DNA of 64,000 nt from Herbidospora cretacea (GTDB lineage Bacteria > Actinomycetota > Actinomycetes > Streptosporangiales > Streptosporangiaceae): contig NZ_BBXG01000013.1 in assembly GCF_001570605.1 (NCBI RefSeq), positions 124,001 to 188,000 of the forward strand. The letters are read 5' to 3'. This document shows positions 27,156 through 37,476 of this stretch, one piece after another (position 1 is the first letter of the stretch; each line of letters starts with the position of its first letter). The position numbers and the translations under genes are program-made. The notes below the pieces were generated by a model that saw only the letters and a list, made by a program, of their open reading frames with translations, made no database searches and was not told the DNA's origin.

Positions 27156-30100
27156 ATGAGAGCTGAAGACGTTTTCGACGACGAGGGCACCGACATCGCC
27201 ATTGTGGGCATGTCCGGCCGGTTCCCCGGCGCCTCCGGCGTGGCCGACCTGTGGACCGCCATCCGGGCCGGCCGGTCAGGGGTGACCCGCTTCACCGACG
27301 AGGAGCTCCGGGCCGCCGGCGTGCCCGAGGACCTGCTCGCCGACCCCGGTTACGTGAAGGCCGGGGCGGTGATCGACGGGGTGGAGCTGTTCGACGCGGG
27401 CTTCTTCGGGTTCAGCCCGAAGGAGGCGCAGATCCTCGACCCGCAGCACCGGCTCTTCCTGGAGCACAGCTGGGAGGCGCTGGAGGACGCGGGCTGCGAC
27501 CCCACCCGCTTCGACGGCGCGATCGGCGTCTTCGGCGGCTCCGCCTGGAGCTCCTACCTGCAGAACAACCTGGTGCCCAGCGAGGTCAGCGCCGTCATGG
27601 GCGAGCTCGCGGTGGGGCTGGCCAACGACAAGGACTCCCTCACCACCCGGGTCTCCCACACCCTCGGCCTGTCCGGTCCCAGCTACTCCGTGCAGAGCTA
27701 CTGCTCCACGTCGCTCGTCGCGGTCTGCGCCGCCGCCAGCAGCCTGGCCGCCTTCGAGAGCGACCTCGCGCTGGCCGGCGGCGTGGCGGTCGGCGTCCCA
27801 CAGCGGGTCGGCTACCTCTACCAGCAGGGCGGCATCGCCCCGCCCGACGGCGAGTGCCGCGCCTTCGACGCGGACGGTCTCGGCGCGCCGCTCGGCAGCG
27901 GGGTCGGCGTGGTCGCGCTCCGCCGCCTGGAGGACGCGCTCGCCGACGGCGACCAGATCTACGCGGTCATCCGGGGCTGGGCGGTCAACAACGACGCCGG
28001 TCGCAAGGTCGGCTTCACCGCGCCCGGCGTGCAGGGCCAGGCCGCCGTGATGGCCGAGGCGCTCGCCGCCGCCGGTCTGACACCGGCCGACATCGACTAC
28101 GTCGAGGCGCACGGCACCGGCACCGCGCTCGGCGACGCCGCCGAACTGGCCGCGCTCCAGCAGGTGTTCCAGGGCCGGAACCTGCTGGTCGGCTCGGTCA
28201 AGCCCAACGTCGGCCACCTCGACAGGGCCGCCGGCGTGACCAACCTGATCAAGGCGGCGCTCGCGCTCCGGCACGGCGAGATCCCGCCGACCCGCAACCT
28301 GTCCACGCCGAACCCCCAGCTCAGCGCGGGCGATGCCCGGCTCGACGTGGTCACCGCCCTGCGCGCGTGGCCGCCCGCGACCGGCCGGGTCCGCCGGGCC
28401 GGGGTCAGCGCCTTCGGCATCGGCGGCACCAACGCGCACGTCGTGCTGGAGGAGGCCCCGCCGGTCTCCCGGCCGCGGGACACCGCCCGGCCGCAGCTGC
28501 TGATCTGGTCGGCCCGCTCTGCGAAGGCCGCCGACGAGCTGACCGCCGGCCTCGCCGACCACCTCGCCGACACCCCTGACCTGCGGCTCGGCGACGTCGC
28601 CCACACCCTGCGGGCCGGCCGCCGCGTCTTCGAGCACCGCCGGTTCCTGGTCGCCGCCACGGCCGAGGAGGCCGTCGCCGGGATGCGGGACGCCGGTGTG
28701 CTGGGACGCGCGGAGAGCCGCGCCGACCGCCCGGTCGCCTTCCTCATCCCGGGCACCGGCGAGCAGTACCCGGGCCTGGCCGAGGACCTGTACACCACCG
28801 AACCCGCCTTCCGGGCCGCCCTGGACGAGTGCCGCGCGATCCTGCGCACCCGTATGAACGGCGCCGACCCGCTGGAGGAGATGCTCCGCCCCCGCGACAC
28901 CCGTTCGGGCGGCGGCCTGAGCGCCCTGCTCGGCCGCGAGAGCGCCACCTCCGATGCCCTGCCGACCACGCTGCCGACCGCGCTGCTGCACCCCGCGCTC
29001 TTCTCCGTCGAGTACGCCCTGGCCACGACCCTCATCGGCTGGGGCGTCACCCCGTCCGTGCTGGCCGGGTACAGCCTCGGCGAGTACGTCGCCGCCTGCC
29101 TTGCGGGGGTGCTCTCGCTGCCGGACGCGCTGGCGCTGGTCGCCCACCGGGCCAGGCTGATCGACACGCTGCCCGAGGGCGCGATGAGCGCGGTCCCGCT
29201 CGGCGCGGCCGACCTGACCGCCAGGATCGCGCGGGGCGGTGTCGCCGGGATCGACGTGGCCGCCGAGAACGGCCCCGACCTGACCGTGGTCGCGGGCGAG
29301 CCCGCCGCCATGGAGGCGGTCCGGGCGCTGCTGGCCGCCGACGGGATCCCGTGCCGCCCGCTGGCCACCGGGCACGCCTTCCACTCCCGGATGATGGAGC
29401 CGGTCCGCGCCGAGCTGACGGACTGGATCGCCGCCAACGTCGAGCTGTCGGGGCCGCGCGTCCCGTACGTGTCGAACGTCACCGGCGAGCTGATCACCGA
29501 GGCGCAGGCCACCGACCCCGGCTACTGGGCCGAGCACATGTGCGCGCCGGTCAGGTTCGACGCCGTGCTGGGCACGCTGCTGGCGCAGGGCGACCACGCC
29601 CTGCTGGAGTTGGGCCCCGGTCAGTCGCTGGGCGCGATGGTCCGGGCGCACCGCGACTGCCCGCGCGAGCGCTGGCCGCTGGTCGTCGGAACCCTCCCGG
29701 CCGCCGCCGACCCGCGCCCGGCCGGGACGGTGCTCGCCGAGGCCCTCGGGCGGCTCTGGCTGGCCGGCGCCCCGATCGACTGGCCCGGCTACCAGCAGGA
29801 CCGGCCCGCCGCCAAGGTCGGCCTGCCCACCTACCCCTTCCAGCGGGAGCGCTACTGGATCGACGCCCCGGCCGGACGCCCCGCCGAGGCGCCGCGCCTG
29901 GCGGCCGACCCCGAGCCCGACCGTGAGCACGTCCAGCTCCTGGAGTCCCGCTGGGCCGCCGAGGCGCTGCCGGCGGAGACGGACACCGTCGGCCGTCACG
30001 TCCTGTTCGCCGACGGCGCCGGCGTCGCCGAGGCGCTGGCCCAGGCGCTCCGCGCCGACGGCGGCGAGGTCGTGACGGTGCGGGCGGGAGCCTCGTTCGC

Positions 30101-33100
30101 CGAGGTCCCCGGCGGCTTCACCATTGACTTCGCCTCGGCCGCCGACCACGTCGCGCTCGCCCGGCGGCTGGCCGAGGGCGGCCCCTCCGTCGTGGCGGAC
30201 CTGCGCCTCCTCGACCCCGGCCCCGACGGCCCCGAGGGCCCGGACGGCCGGGCCGTCGTGCCGCTGGCCCGGCTGCTCGACGCCTTCGGCGACGACGGCG
30301 GCGACCGGACCCGGGTCGTCGTCGCCACCCTGGGCGGGCAGTCGGTCGCGCCGGGGGAGCACGCCGACCCCGCCCAGGCCGCGGCGGCGACGCTGCCGAT
30401 CATCGGCAACCAGGAGTACCTGGCCCTCGACTGCCGGGGCGTGGACCTGGACCCGCGCGCGAGCGCCGCCGGTCACGCCGACGTCCTGGCCGCCGAGCTG
30501 CGGCGCACGTCGGCCGACGTCCTCGTCGCCTACCGGAACGGCCGCCGCCACGTGCGGGAGTTCGTCCCCGCCTCCGCGTCCAAGGTCCACACGGGCGTGC
30601 GCCCCGGCGGCACCTACCTGATCACCGGCGGGCTAGGCGACGTCGGTCTGCTCGTCGGGGAGCACCTGATCCGGGCCGGCGCGGGCCGGCTGGTCCTGAC
30701 CAGCCGGAGCGGCCCGCGCGGCGACGGCCCCGACCGCCTGCGCGCGCTCGGCGCGGAGGTGCTCACCCCCCGCGTGGACGTCACCGACGCCGCCGCGATG
30801 CGCGCGATGCTCGCCGAAGTGGGCCGGATCGACGGGGTGGTGCACGCCGCCGCCGAGACCGGGCCCGACACCTTCCTCCCGCTCCGCGACGTCACCGAGG
30901 CCGCCGTCGCACGCCACTTCGGCGCGAAGGTCACCGGAGCCCGGGTCCTGGCCGAGGTGCTGGCGGGGGACGAACCGGACTTCTGTCTGCTGTTCTCGTC
31001 CACCTCCTCGATCCTGGGCGGCATCGCGTTCGGCAGCTACTCGGCCGCCAACGCCGCGCTCACCGCCCTGGCCCGGCGGCCGGGATGGCTGGCCGCGAGC
31101 TGGGACACCTGGTCGGTCACGCTGGAGCGCCTCGAAGGCGGCATGGGCGCGACCATGGCGGCCCACTCGATGTCCGCCGCCGAGTCCCTGGCCGCGCTCG
31201 ACCAGGTGATCGCGATCGGCAGGCCCGCCGTCGTGGTGGCCGCGGGCGGCCTGGCCGACCGGCTGCCGAAGGTCGCCGCCGACGTCGCCGCCGGACCGGC
31301 GCACGCCGCCGAGCGGTTCCCCCGCCCCGAGCTGCCGCAGCCCTACAGCCCGCCGCTGACCGGCACCGAGCGCGCGCTGGCCGAGCTGTGGTCGGAGGTG
31401 CTGGGCGTCGAGCCCGTCGGCACCCGCGACAACTTCTTCGACCTCGGCGGCAACTCGCTGGTCGCGCTCCAGATGCTGGCGCTGGTCAAGAAGCGGTTCG
31501 GGGTCGCCGTCCCGACGGTGCTGCTCTTCGAGGCCCCGACCGTCCACCGGCTGGCGGCCATCCTCGACGAACGCGGCGCGACGGCCTCCCCGGCCAAGCC
31601 CGCCCCCAAGCCCGTCGTCAAGCCCGCCCCCGTCGCGGCGACCCGCGACGACGACGACCGGCGGATCGCCATCGTCGGCATGGCCGGCCGGTTCCCCGGC
31701 GCGGGCGACGTGGACGCCTTCTGGCACAACCTCCGCGACGGCGTCGAGTCGATCAGCTTCTTCAGCCCGGACGAGCTGCGGGCCGCGGGCGTCGACGAGG
31801 CCCTCATCCACGACCCCGCCTACGTCCCCGCCCGCCCGGTCCTGGACGACATCGCCGGCTTCGACGCCCAGTTCTTCGGCATCAGCCCCCGCATGGCCGC
31901 CCTCACCGACCCGCAGCAGCGCCTGTTCCTCGAAGTCTGCTGGGAGGCCCTGGAGCACGCCGGCTACGGCGCCCCCGGCCACCGCGGCCGGGTCGGCGTC
32001 TACGGCGGCGCGAACATCAGCACCTACCTGCTCCACATGGGCGAACGCCTGATGCGCGAGGACGAGGACGTCAGCCACTACGAGATCATCATGGGCAACG
32101 ACAAGGACGCCCTCACCACCACCGTCTCCTACCTCTTCGACCTGCACGGCCCGAGCGTCGCCGTCCAGACGTTCTGCTCCACCTCCCTGGTCGCCACCCA
32201 CCTGGCGGTGCAGAGCCTGCGCGCCGGGGACTGCGAGATGGCCCTGGCCGGAGGGGTCTCGATCCGCGTCCCCGACAAGGTCGGCCACGTCTTCGGCCCC
32301 GGCGGCATGGAGTCGCCCGACGGCCACGTCCGCACCTTCGACGCGCAGGCCCGGGGCAGCATGTTCGGCGACGGGGCCGCCGTGGTCCTGCTCAAGCGCC
32401 TGTCGGACGCGGTCAGGGACGGCGACCACATCTGGGCGGTGATCCGCGGCTCGGCGATGAACAACGACGGCGCGCTCAAGGTCGGCTACACCGCGCCCAG
32501 CGTCGTCGGCCAGGCCAGGGTGATCGCCGACGCGATGGCCGACGCCGGGGTCACCGGTGAGGACATCAGCTACGTCGAGGCGCACGGCACCGCCACCGAG
32601 CTCGGCGACCCGATCGAGGTGGCCGCGCTGACCCGCGCGTTCGGCCCGACGGGGGAGACGGGCTACTGCCCGATCGGCTCGGTCAAGACCAACGTCGGCC
32701 ACCTGGACCGCGCGGCCGGCGCGAGCGGCCTGATCAAGACCTCCTACGCCCTGACCAACCAGGTCATCCCGGCGAGCCTGCACTACACGGCCCCCAACCC
32801 GGAGATCGACTTCGACAACAGCCCCTTCTACGTGAACGCCGAGCTCTCCCCGTGGCGGACCCGCGACGGCCGGCCGAGGATCGCCGGGCTCAACTCGCTC
32901 GGGATGGGCGGCACCAACGTGCACATGGTCATCGAGGAGGCCCCGGCGCGGACCGCGAGCGTCGAGGACGCGAAGGGCCGCCGCCACCAGATCCTCCCGG
33001 TGTCGGCCCGCAACGCCGTCGCCGCCGAGGAGGCCGCCCGGCGGCTCGGCGAGCACCTGGCGGCCGCCTCCGGCACCCGGCTGGCGGACGCCGCGTACAC

Positions 33101-36100
33101 GCTCCAGGTGGGCCGCAAGACGTTCGAGCACCGCAAGGTCGTCGTCGCCACCGCCACGGCCGACGCCGCGCGGATCCTCACCGGCGAAGCGGCCCAGGAC
33201 GGCCTGCTCTCCCGGGTCGACACCGTGCAGGGCCGCCAGACGGCGTTCCTGTTCGCGGGCGTCGGCGAGCAGTACCCCGGCATGGTCACCGAGATCTACG
33301 AGCGCGAACCCGCGTTCCGCGCGGCCCTGGACGAGTGCCTGGAGCTGCTGCGCGGGCCGCTCGACGGCGTCGACCTGCCCGGCCTGGTCGCCGGCGGGCG
33401 GGGAGCGGCCGACGACCTGGCCGTTTTGCTCGGCCGGGCCGAGGCCGGGTCGGGGGACGGCCGGGCCGGCACGCTGCGCCGCACCGAGATCGCCCAGCCG
33501 GCCCTCTTCGCCGTCGAGTACGCCCTGGCCCGCACCCTCATGGCCTGGGGCGTCCAGCCCCGGCTGATGCTCGGCTACAGCCTCGGCGAGTACGTCGCGG
33601 CCTGCCTGGCGGGGGTACTCTCGCTGCCGGACGCGATCGCCCTGGTCGCGCACCGGGCGGCGCTGATCGGAGCGTTGCCCGCCGGGTCGATGGTGGCCGT
33701 CTCGATGCCCGCCGAGGACCTGCGCCGCAAGTTCCGGCTGGAGCGGCGCGGCCTGGACCTCGCCGCCGTCAACGGCCCGCAGGTCTCGGTCGTGGCCGGG
33801 CCGGCGGAGGAGACCGAGCGGCTCGTCACCGAGCTGCGCCGGGCCGAGATCCCGTGCCGGGCGCTGGAGACCACGCACGCGTTCCACTCCCGGATGCTCC
33901 AGCCGGTCGCCGGCGAGCTGACCGACTGGGTGAAGGCCAACATCCGGCTGAACCCGCCGGAGCTCCCCTACATCTCCAACCTGACGGGCGAGCTCGCCGA
34001 CGCCGACCTGGTCTGCGACCCGGGATACTGGGCCGAGCACATGTGCGGGACGGTGCGGTTCGGCAAGGGCGTCGAGACGCTGCTGGCCGACCCCGAGCTG
34101 GCCGTGGTCGAGATCGGGCCCGGCCAGTCGCTCGGCGCGCTGGTCCGCGGGGCGGGCTGCCCGCCGAAGCGCTGGCCGCTGATCCTGCACGCGCTGCCCG
34201 GCGCGAGCGACCGGCGGCCGGACGACGAGGCGCTGGCCGGATGCCTGGCCCGCCTCTGGCTGGTCGGCGCGGACCTGGACTGGAACGCCTACCACGGGCG
34301 GCTGCCCGAGACCGGGAACCAGACCGGGAACGCGGGCCTGCCGGGCCGCATCCCGCTGCCGACCTACCCGTTCCAGCGGCGCCGCTACTGGACCGAGGGG
34401 ACACCGGTCGCGGCCGGCCCGAAGGCCGACCGGCCGGCGAAACCGGCGGGCCTGGACGGCGGCAGCATCTTCGACGCGATCACGAGTCTGCCCAAGCTGC
34501 CCGAGGAACAGTGGCTCCACCTGCCGGTCTGGCGGCAGACGGCGGCCCCCGCGCCCAGCGCGGACCGGCCCCGCTCGTGGCTCGTCTTCACCCGCGAGGG
34601 GGCGGCCGACGAGGTGACCGCCGAACTCGCCGCGACCGGCGCGACCGTCATCCCGGTCCGCCCGGGCGAGGGTTACGCCGCCACCGGTGACGGCCGCACG
34701 GTCCGCCCGGGAAGCGTGGCCGACGCGCTCGCGCTCCTGCGCGACCTGCGCGCCGCCGGTCACGGGCTCGACCGGGTCCTGCACCTGTGGACCCTGGAGC
34801 CCGGCGGCGGCACCGTCGAACACGGCCTGCACACCCTGGTCGCCCTGGCGAGGGCGGCGGGGGAGTCCGGCGTCGACGGATGGTCGCTCGACATCGCGGT
34901 CTCCGGCACCCAGGAGGTCCTCCCCGGCGAGGTCCGCGACCCCGACGGGTCGACGCTGATCGGCCCGGCGCTGGTGATCCCCCTGGAGTACCCGAGGGTC
35001 ACCACCCGCTTCATCGACGTCGACACCCCGTCCGGCCTGGTCGCCGAGCTGGCCCGCCCGCAGACCGATCGGATCGTGGCGCTCCGCCGGGGCCGCCGCT
35101 TCCTTCCCGGCTACGAGACCATGGCCACCCCGGACGCCACGCCGCTGCGCGACGGCGGCGTCTACCTGATCACCGGTGGCCTCGGCGGCATCGCGCTCGG
35201 CCTGGCCGAACGGATGGCCCGCGACGTCAAGGCGAAGCTCGTCCTGCTCGCCCGTTCCGGCCTGTCGGGCCGGGCCGAGGCCGCCCGGCGCGTCCAGGCC
35301 GTCCGCGACCTCGGCGGCGAGGTCGAGATCGTGGTCGGGGACGTGTCCGACCCGGCAGCGGTGAAGCGGGCGGTCGACACGGCGGTCGAGCGGTTCGGCG
35401 CGCTCCACGGCGTCCTGCACGCCGCCGGGCTCCCGGCCATGGGCCTGATGCAGTTCAAGCGGCCCAGCGAGCTGGACGCCGTGCTCGCCCCCAAGATCGC
35501 CGGAACCCGGGCGCTGGCCGAGGCGCTCCGCATCGGCGAGCCCGGCGAGGTCGAGCTGGACTTCCTGGCGCTGTTCTCCTCGATCACCTCCGCCACCGGC
35601 GGCGGCCCCGGCCAGGTCGACTACTGCGCCGCCAACGCCTACCTCGACGGCTACGCGCTCCGGCTGGCCGCGACCGGCCGCAAGGTCGTCTCGATCGACT
35701 GGGGCGAGTGGACCTGGAACGCCTGGGAGGCCGGCCTGGCCGGTTACGACGAGGGCCTCCAGACCTTCTTCAAGGAGAACCGGGCCAGGGTCGGCATCGG
35801 CTTCGACGAGGGGTACCGCTCGCTGCTGCGCGCCCTGGCCAGCGGCGAGCCCCGGGTGGTCGTCTCCACCCAGGACTTCGAGACCGTCGTCACCGGCAGC
35901 GCGCTGTTCAACCTGGAGGCGGTGACCGCGCCCGCCACGGCCGGTGGCGGCGGCGACCGGCACCCCCGGCCCGAGCTGGTCACGCCCTACCAGGAGCCGT
36001 CGGGGCCGAAGGAGGAGGCCATCGCGGCCATCTGGGGCGACGCGCTCCGCCTCGACCGGATCGGCGTGCTCGACAACTTCTTCGAACTGGGCGGCAACTC

Positions 36101-36329
36101 GCTGCTCGGCGTCAGCATCGTGGCCGCTCTGCGCCGCGAGTTCGCCCTCGCCGAGCTCCCGCCGCACATCTTGTACGAGGCGCCGACCGTGGCCGCGCTC
36201 GCCACGACCGTCGAGGCCCTCACCTCGGGACCCGCGCCGGGGACGGCGGGCGAGAACGGCGGCAGCCACGTCCGCGCCCAGCTCCGCCGGTCGGGCCTGG
36301 AGTCGTCGGCCTCCCGCCGGCGCCGATGA
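27156..36329 (+). CDS. PKS E: extension modules 5 and 6, KS-AT-KR-ACP twice
   Basis: 3057 residues from ATG 27156 (GAGG about 9 bases upstream); an in-frame GTG at 27141 overlapping the PKS D stop is an alternative. There is no N-terminal coiled coil. Module 5: KS ~11-430 (Cys183 in YCSTSL), AT ~528-830 (GYSLGE Ser640, HAFH His740), KR ~1152-1340 ([15 protein letters not shown]), ACP ~1395-1470 (Ser1434). Module 6: KS ~1504-1935 (Cys1674 in FCSTSL), AT ~2028-2330 (Ser2142, His2241), KR ~2668-2860 (Tyr2823 in DYCAAN), ACP ~2945-3020 (Ser2982, ELGGNSL). Neither module has DH or ER, so both should leave hydroxyl groups. The CSTSL ketosynthases and GGNSL carriers resemble PKS modules common in myxobacteria, cyanobacteria and PKS/NRPS hybrids. 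No thioesterase follows; the protein ends in a basic Ser/Arg tail. Confidence 0.95.
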   Translation: MRAEDVFDDEGTDIAIVGMSGRFPGASGVADLWTAIRAGRSGVTRFTDEELRAAGVPEDLLADPGYVKAGAVIDGVELFDAGFFGFSPKEAQILDPQHRLFLEHSWEALEDAGCDPTRFDGAIGVFGGSAWSSYLQNNLVPSEVSAVMGELAVGLANDKDSLTTRVSHTLGLSGPSYSVQSYCSTSLVAVCAAASSLAAFESDLALAGGVAVGVPQRVGYLYQQGGIAPPDGECRAFDADGLGAPLGSGVGVVALRRLEDALADGDQIYAVIRGWAVNNDAGRKVGFTAPGVQGQAAVMAEALAAAGLTPADIDYVEAHGTGTALGDAAELAALQQVFQGRNLLVGSVKPNVGHLDRAAGVTNLIKAALALRHGEIPPTRNLSTPNPQLSAGDARLDVVTALRAWPPATGRVRRAGVSAFGIGGTNAHVVLEEAPPVSRPRDTARPQLLIWSARSAKAADELTAGLADHLADTPDLRLGDVAHTLRAGRRVFEHRRFLVAATAEEAVAGMRDAGVLGRAESRADRPVAFLIPGTGEQYPGLAEDLYTTEPAFRAALDECRAILRTRMNGADPLEEMLRPRDTRSGGGLSALLGRESATSDALPTTLPTALLHPALFSVEYALATTLIGWGVTPSVLAGYSLGEYVAACLAGVLSLPDALALVAHRARLIDTLPEGAMSAVPLGAADLTARIARGGVAGIDVAAENGPDLTVVAGEPAAMEAVRALLAADGIPCRPLATGHAFHSRMMEPVRAELTDWIAANVELSGPRVPYVSNVTGELITEAQATDPGYWAEHMCAPVRFDAVLGTLLAQGDHALLELGPGQSLGAMVRAHRDCPRERWPLVVGTLPAAADPRPAGTVLAEALGRLWLAGAPIDWPGYQQDRPAAKVGLPTYPFQRERYWIDAPAGRPAEAPRLAADPEPDREHVQLLESRWAAEALPAETDTVGRHVLFADGAGVAEALAQALRADGGEVVTVRAGASFAEVPGGFTIDFASAADHVALARRLAEGGPSVVADLRLLDPGPDGPEGPDGRAVVPLARLLDAFGDDGGDRTRVVVATLGGQSVAPGEHADPAQAAAATLPIIGNQEYLALDCRGVDLDPRASAAGHADVLAAELRRTSADVLVAYRNGRRHVREFVPASASKVHTGVRPGGTYLITGGLGDVGLLVGEHLIRAGAGRLVLTSRSGPRGDGPDRLRALGAEVLTPRVDVTDAAAMRAMLAEVGRIDGVVHAAAETGPDTFLPLRDVTEAAVARHFGAKVTGARVLAEVLAGDEPDFCLLFSSTSSILGGIAFGSYSAANAALTALARRPGWLAASWDTWSVTLERLEGGMGATMAAHSMSAAESLAALDQVIAIGRPAVVVAAGGLADRLPKVAADVAAGPAHAAERFPRPELPQPYSPPLTGTERALAELWSEVLGVEPVGTRDNFFDLGGNSLVALQMLALVKKRFGVAVPTVLLFEAPTVHRLAAILDERGATASPAKPAPKPVVKPAPVAATRDDDDRRIAIVGMAGRFPGAGDVDAFWHNLRDGVESISFFSPDELRAAGVDEALIHDPAYVPARPVLDDIAGFDAQFFGISPRMAALTDPQQRLFLEVCWEALEHAGYGAPGHRGRVGVYGGANISTYLLHMGERLMREDEDVSHYEIIMGNDKDALTTTVSYLFDLHGPSVAVQTFCSTSLVATHLAVQSLRAGDCEMALAGGVSIRVPDKVGHVFGPGGMESPDGHVRTFDAQARGSMFGDGAAVVLLKRLSDAVRDGDHIWAVIRGSAMNNDGALKVGYTAPSVVGQARVIADAMADAGVTGEDISYVEAHGTATELGDPIEVAALTRAFGPTGETGYCPIGSVKTNVGHLDRAAGASGLIKTSYALTNQVIPASLHYTAPNPEIDFDNSPFYVNAELSPWRTRDGRPRIAGLNSLGMGGTNVHMVIEEAPARTASVEDAKGRRHQILPVSARNAVAAEEAARRLGEHLAAASGTRLADAAYTLQVGRKTFEHRKVVVATATADAARILTGEAAQDGLLSRVDTVQGRQTAFLFAGVGEQYPGMVTEIYEREPAFRAALDECLELLRGPLDGVDLPGLVAGGRGAADDLAVLLGRAEAGSGDGRAGTLRRTEIAQPALFAVEYALARTLMAWGVQPRLMLGYSLGEYVAACLAGVLSLPDAIALVAHRAALIGALPAGSMVAVSMPAEDLRRKFRLERRGLDLAAVNGPQVSVVAGPAEETERLVTELRRAEIPCRALETTHAFHSRMLQPVAGELTDWVKANIRLNPPELPYISNLTGELADADLVCDPGYWAEHMCGTVRFGKGVETLLADPELAVVEIGPGQSLGALVRGAGCPPKRWPLILHALPGASDRRPDDEALAGCLARLWLVGADLDWNAYHGRLPETGNQTGNAGLPGRIPLPTYPFQRRRYWTEGTPVAAGPKADRPAKPAGLDGGSIFDAITSLPKLPEEQWLHLPVWRQTAAPAPSADRPRSWLVFTREGAADEVTAELAATGATVIPVRPGEGYAATGDGRTVRPGSVADALALLRDLRAAGHGLDRVLHLWTLEPGGGTVEHGLHTLVALARAAGESGVDGWSLDIAVSGTQEVLPGEVRDPDGSTLIGPALVIPLEYPRVTTRFIDVDTPSGLVAELARPQTDRIVALRRGRRFLPGYETMATPDATPLRDGGVYLITGGLGGIALGLAERMARDVKAKLVLLARSGLSGRAEAARRVQAVRDLGGEVEIVVGDVSDPAAVKRAVDTAVERFGALHGVLHAAGLPAMGLMQFKRPSELDAVLAPKIAGTRALAEALRIGEPGEVELDFLALFSSITSATGGGPGQVDYCAANAYLDGYALRLAATGRKVVSIDWGEWTWNAWEAGLAGYDEGLQTFFKENRARVGIGFDEGYRSLLRALASGEPRVVVSTQDFETVVTGSALFNLEAVTAPATAGGGGDRHPRPELVTPYQEPSGPKEEAIAAIWGDALRLDRIGVLDNFFELGGNSLLGVSIVAALRREFALAELPPHILYEAPTVAALATTVEALTSGPAPGTAGENGGSHVRAQLRRSGLESSASRRRR

Positions 36330-36370
36330 GCGCCATCAGTCAGCAGGACAACCAGAGAAACGGAGAGGTC

Positions 36371-37216
36371 ATGACACTTATCGGTGTGGTGGGCGCCGGC
36401 GTGATGGGCGTCGGCGTGGCCCAGAACCTGGCACAGACCGGCCACGACGTGGTCCTGGTCGACAAGGACGAGGAGATCCTCGCCGCGGCCCGCGCCACCA
36501 TCTGGCGCAACGCCAGGATGAGCCGCCTGATGGGCGGCCCGGCCCTGGACCCCGACGACGTGCTGTCCCGGATCACCACCGCGGTGGGCGCGGAGGCGGT
36601 CGCCAAGGCCGACGTCGTCATCGAGAACGTGACGGAGAACTGGGACGTCAAGCGGGCGGTCTACGAGACGATGGACGCGGTCTGCGGGCCGGACACCGTC
36701 TTCGTGGTCAACACCTCCGCGATCCCGATCACCAAGGTCGCCGCCGTCACCGGCCGCCCCGACAAGGTCGTCGGGGTCCACTTCATGAACCCGGTCCCGG
36801 CCAAGCCGGCGTGCGAGCTGATCCCCGGCTTCCACACCACCGCCGAGACCGTCGAGCGGGTCCGCGACCTGCTGTCGGCGATGGGCAAGAAGGCCATCGA
36901 CGTCAAGGACGCCTGCGGGTTCGTCTCCAACCGGGTCCTGATGCTCACCGTGAACGAGGCCGCGTTCCTCGTGCACGAGGGCGTCGCCACCGCCGAGTCG
37001 GTCGACGAGGTGTTCCGGAGCTGCTTCGGCCACCCGATGGGCCCGCTGGAGACGGCCGACCTCATCGGGGTCGACACCATCCTCTACAGCGTCGAGGTGC
37101 TCTACGAGCACTACGCCGACAGCAAGTACCGCCCCTGCCCGCTGCTCAAGCAGATGACCGACGCGGGCCTGCACGGCCGCAAGTCGGGCCGCGGTTTCTA
37201 CACCTACGCCAACTAA
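36371..37216 (+). CDS. fkbK: 3-hydroxyacyl-CoA dehydrogenase family enzyme for hydroxymalonyl-ACP (FkbK-like)
   Basis: 281 residues. N-terminal Rossmann GAGVMGVG; the 3HCDH signature VHFMNPVPAKPACELI follows near the middle; C-terminal helical domain with GRKSGRGFY. In FK520/ansamitocin-type pathways this enzyme oxidises the C3 hydroxyl of glyceryl-ACP with NAD(P)+ to the aldehyde. The next three genes encode the matching ACP, acyl-CoA dehydrogenase and FkbH, which supports the role. Start choice: ATG 36371 has GGAGAG immediately upstream. An in-frame ATG at 36326 forms an ATGA overlap with the PKS E stop and would add 15 residues. Confidence 0.9.
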   Translation: MTLIGVVGAGVMGVGVAQNLAQTGHDVVLVDKDEEILAAARATIWRNARMSRLMGGPALDPDDVLSRITTAVGAEAVAKADVVIENVTENWDVKRAVYETMDAVCGPDTVFVVNTSAIPITKVAAVTGRPDKVVGVHFMNPVPAKPACELIPGFHTTAETVERVRDLLSAMGKKAIDVKDACGFVSNRVLMLTVNEAAFLVHEGVATAESVDEVFRSCFGHPMGPLETADLIGVDTILYSVEVLYEHYADSKYRPCPLLKQMTDAGLHGRKSGRGFYTYAN

Positions 37217-37226
37217 GGAGTCAGAC

Positions 37227-37475
37227 ATGTCCGGCAACGCCAAGGAACAGATCCTCGACTTCGTCCGCGCCCGATACCCGCAGGCGGAGATCGACGAGAC
37301 CCAGGACATCTTCGCCCTGGGCTTCGTGAACTCGCTGTTCGCCATGGAACTGGTGATGTTCATCGAGAAGACGTTCGAGGTCACCATCCCCAACGACGAA
37401 CTGAAGATCGACAATTTCAGGTCCGCCAACACCATGGCGGAGCTGGTGGACCGGCTTTCGCCCGCGCGGGTCTGA
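37227..37475 (+). CDS. fkbJ: Discrete acyl carrier protein for the glyceryl/hydroxymalonyl unit (FkbJ-like)
   Basis: 82 residues with the phosphopantetheine site in DIFALGFVNSLFAMELV, where the Ser of NSL carries the arm. This variant of the usual DSL motif is typical of ACPs that hold glycerate-derived extender units. FkbH should load it with a glyceryl group; FkbK and FkbI then oxidise it. GGAG lies just after the FkbK stop, giving a 10-base gap, and the next gene begins one base after its stop. Modification is probably by the phosphopantetheinyl transferase encoded four genes downstream. Confidence 0.92.
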   Translation: MSGNAKEQILDFVRARYPQAEIDETQDIFALGFVNSLFAMELVMFIEKTFEVTIPNDELKIDNFRSANTMAELVDRLSPARV

Positions 37476-37476
37476 C

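Noticed and set aside
36326-36370. Alternative ATG 36326 for the FkbK-like gene
   Set aside because: In frame and overlapping the PKS E stop, but the added 15 residues lack family similarity and GGAGAG directly precedes ATG 36371. Kept as an alternative only.
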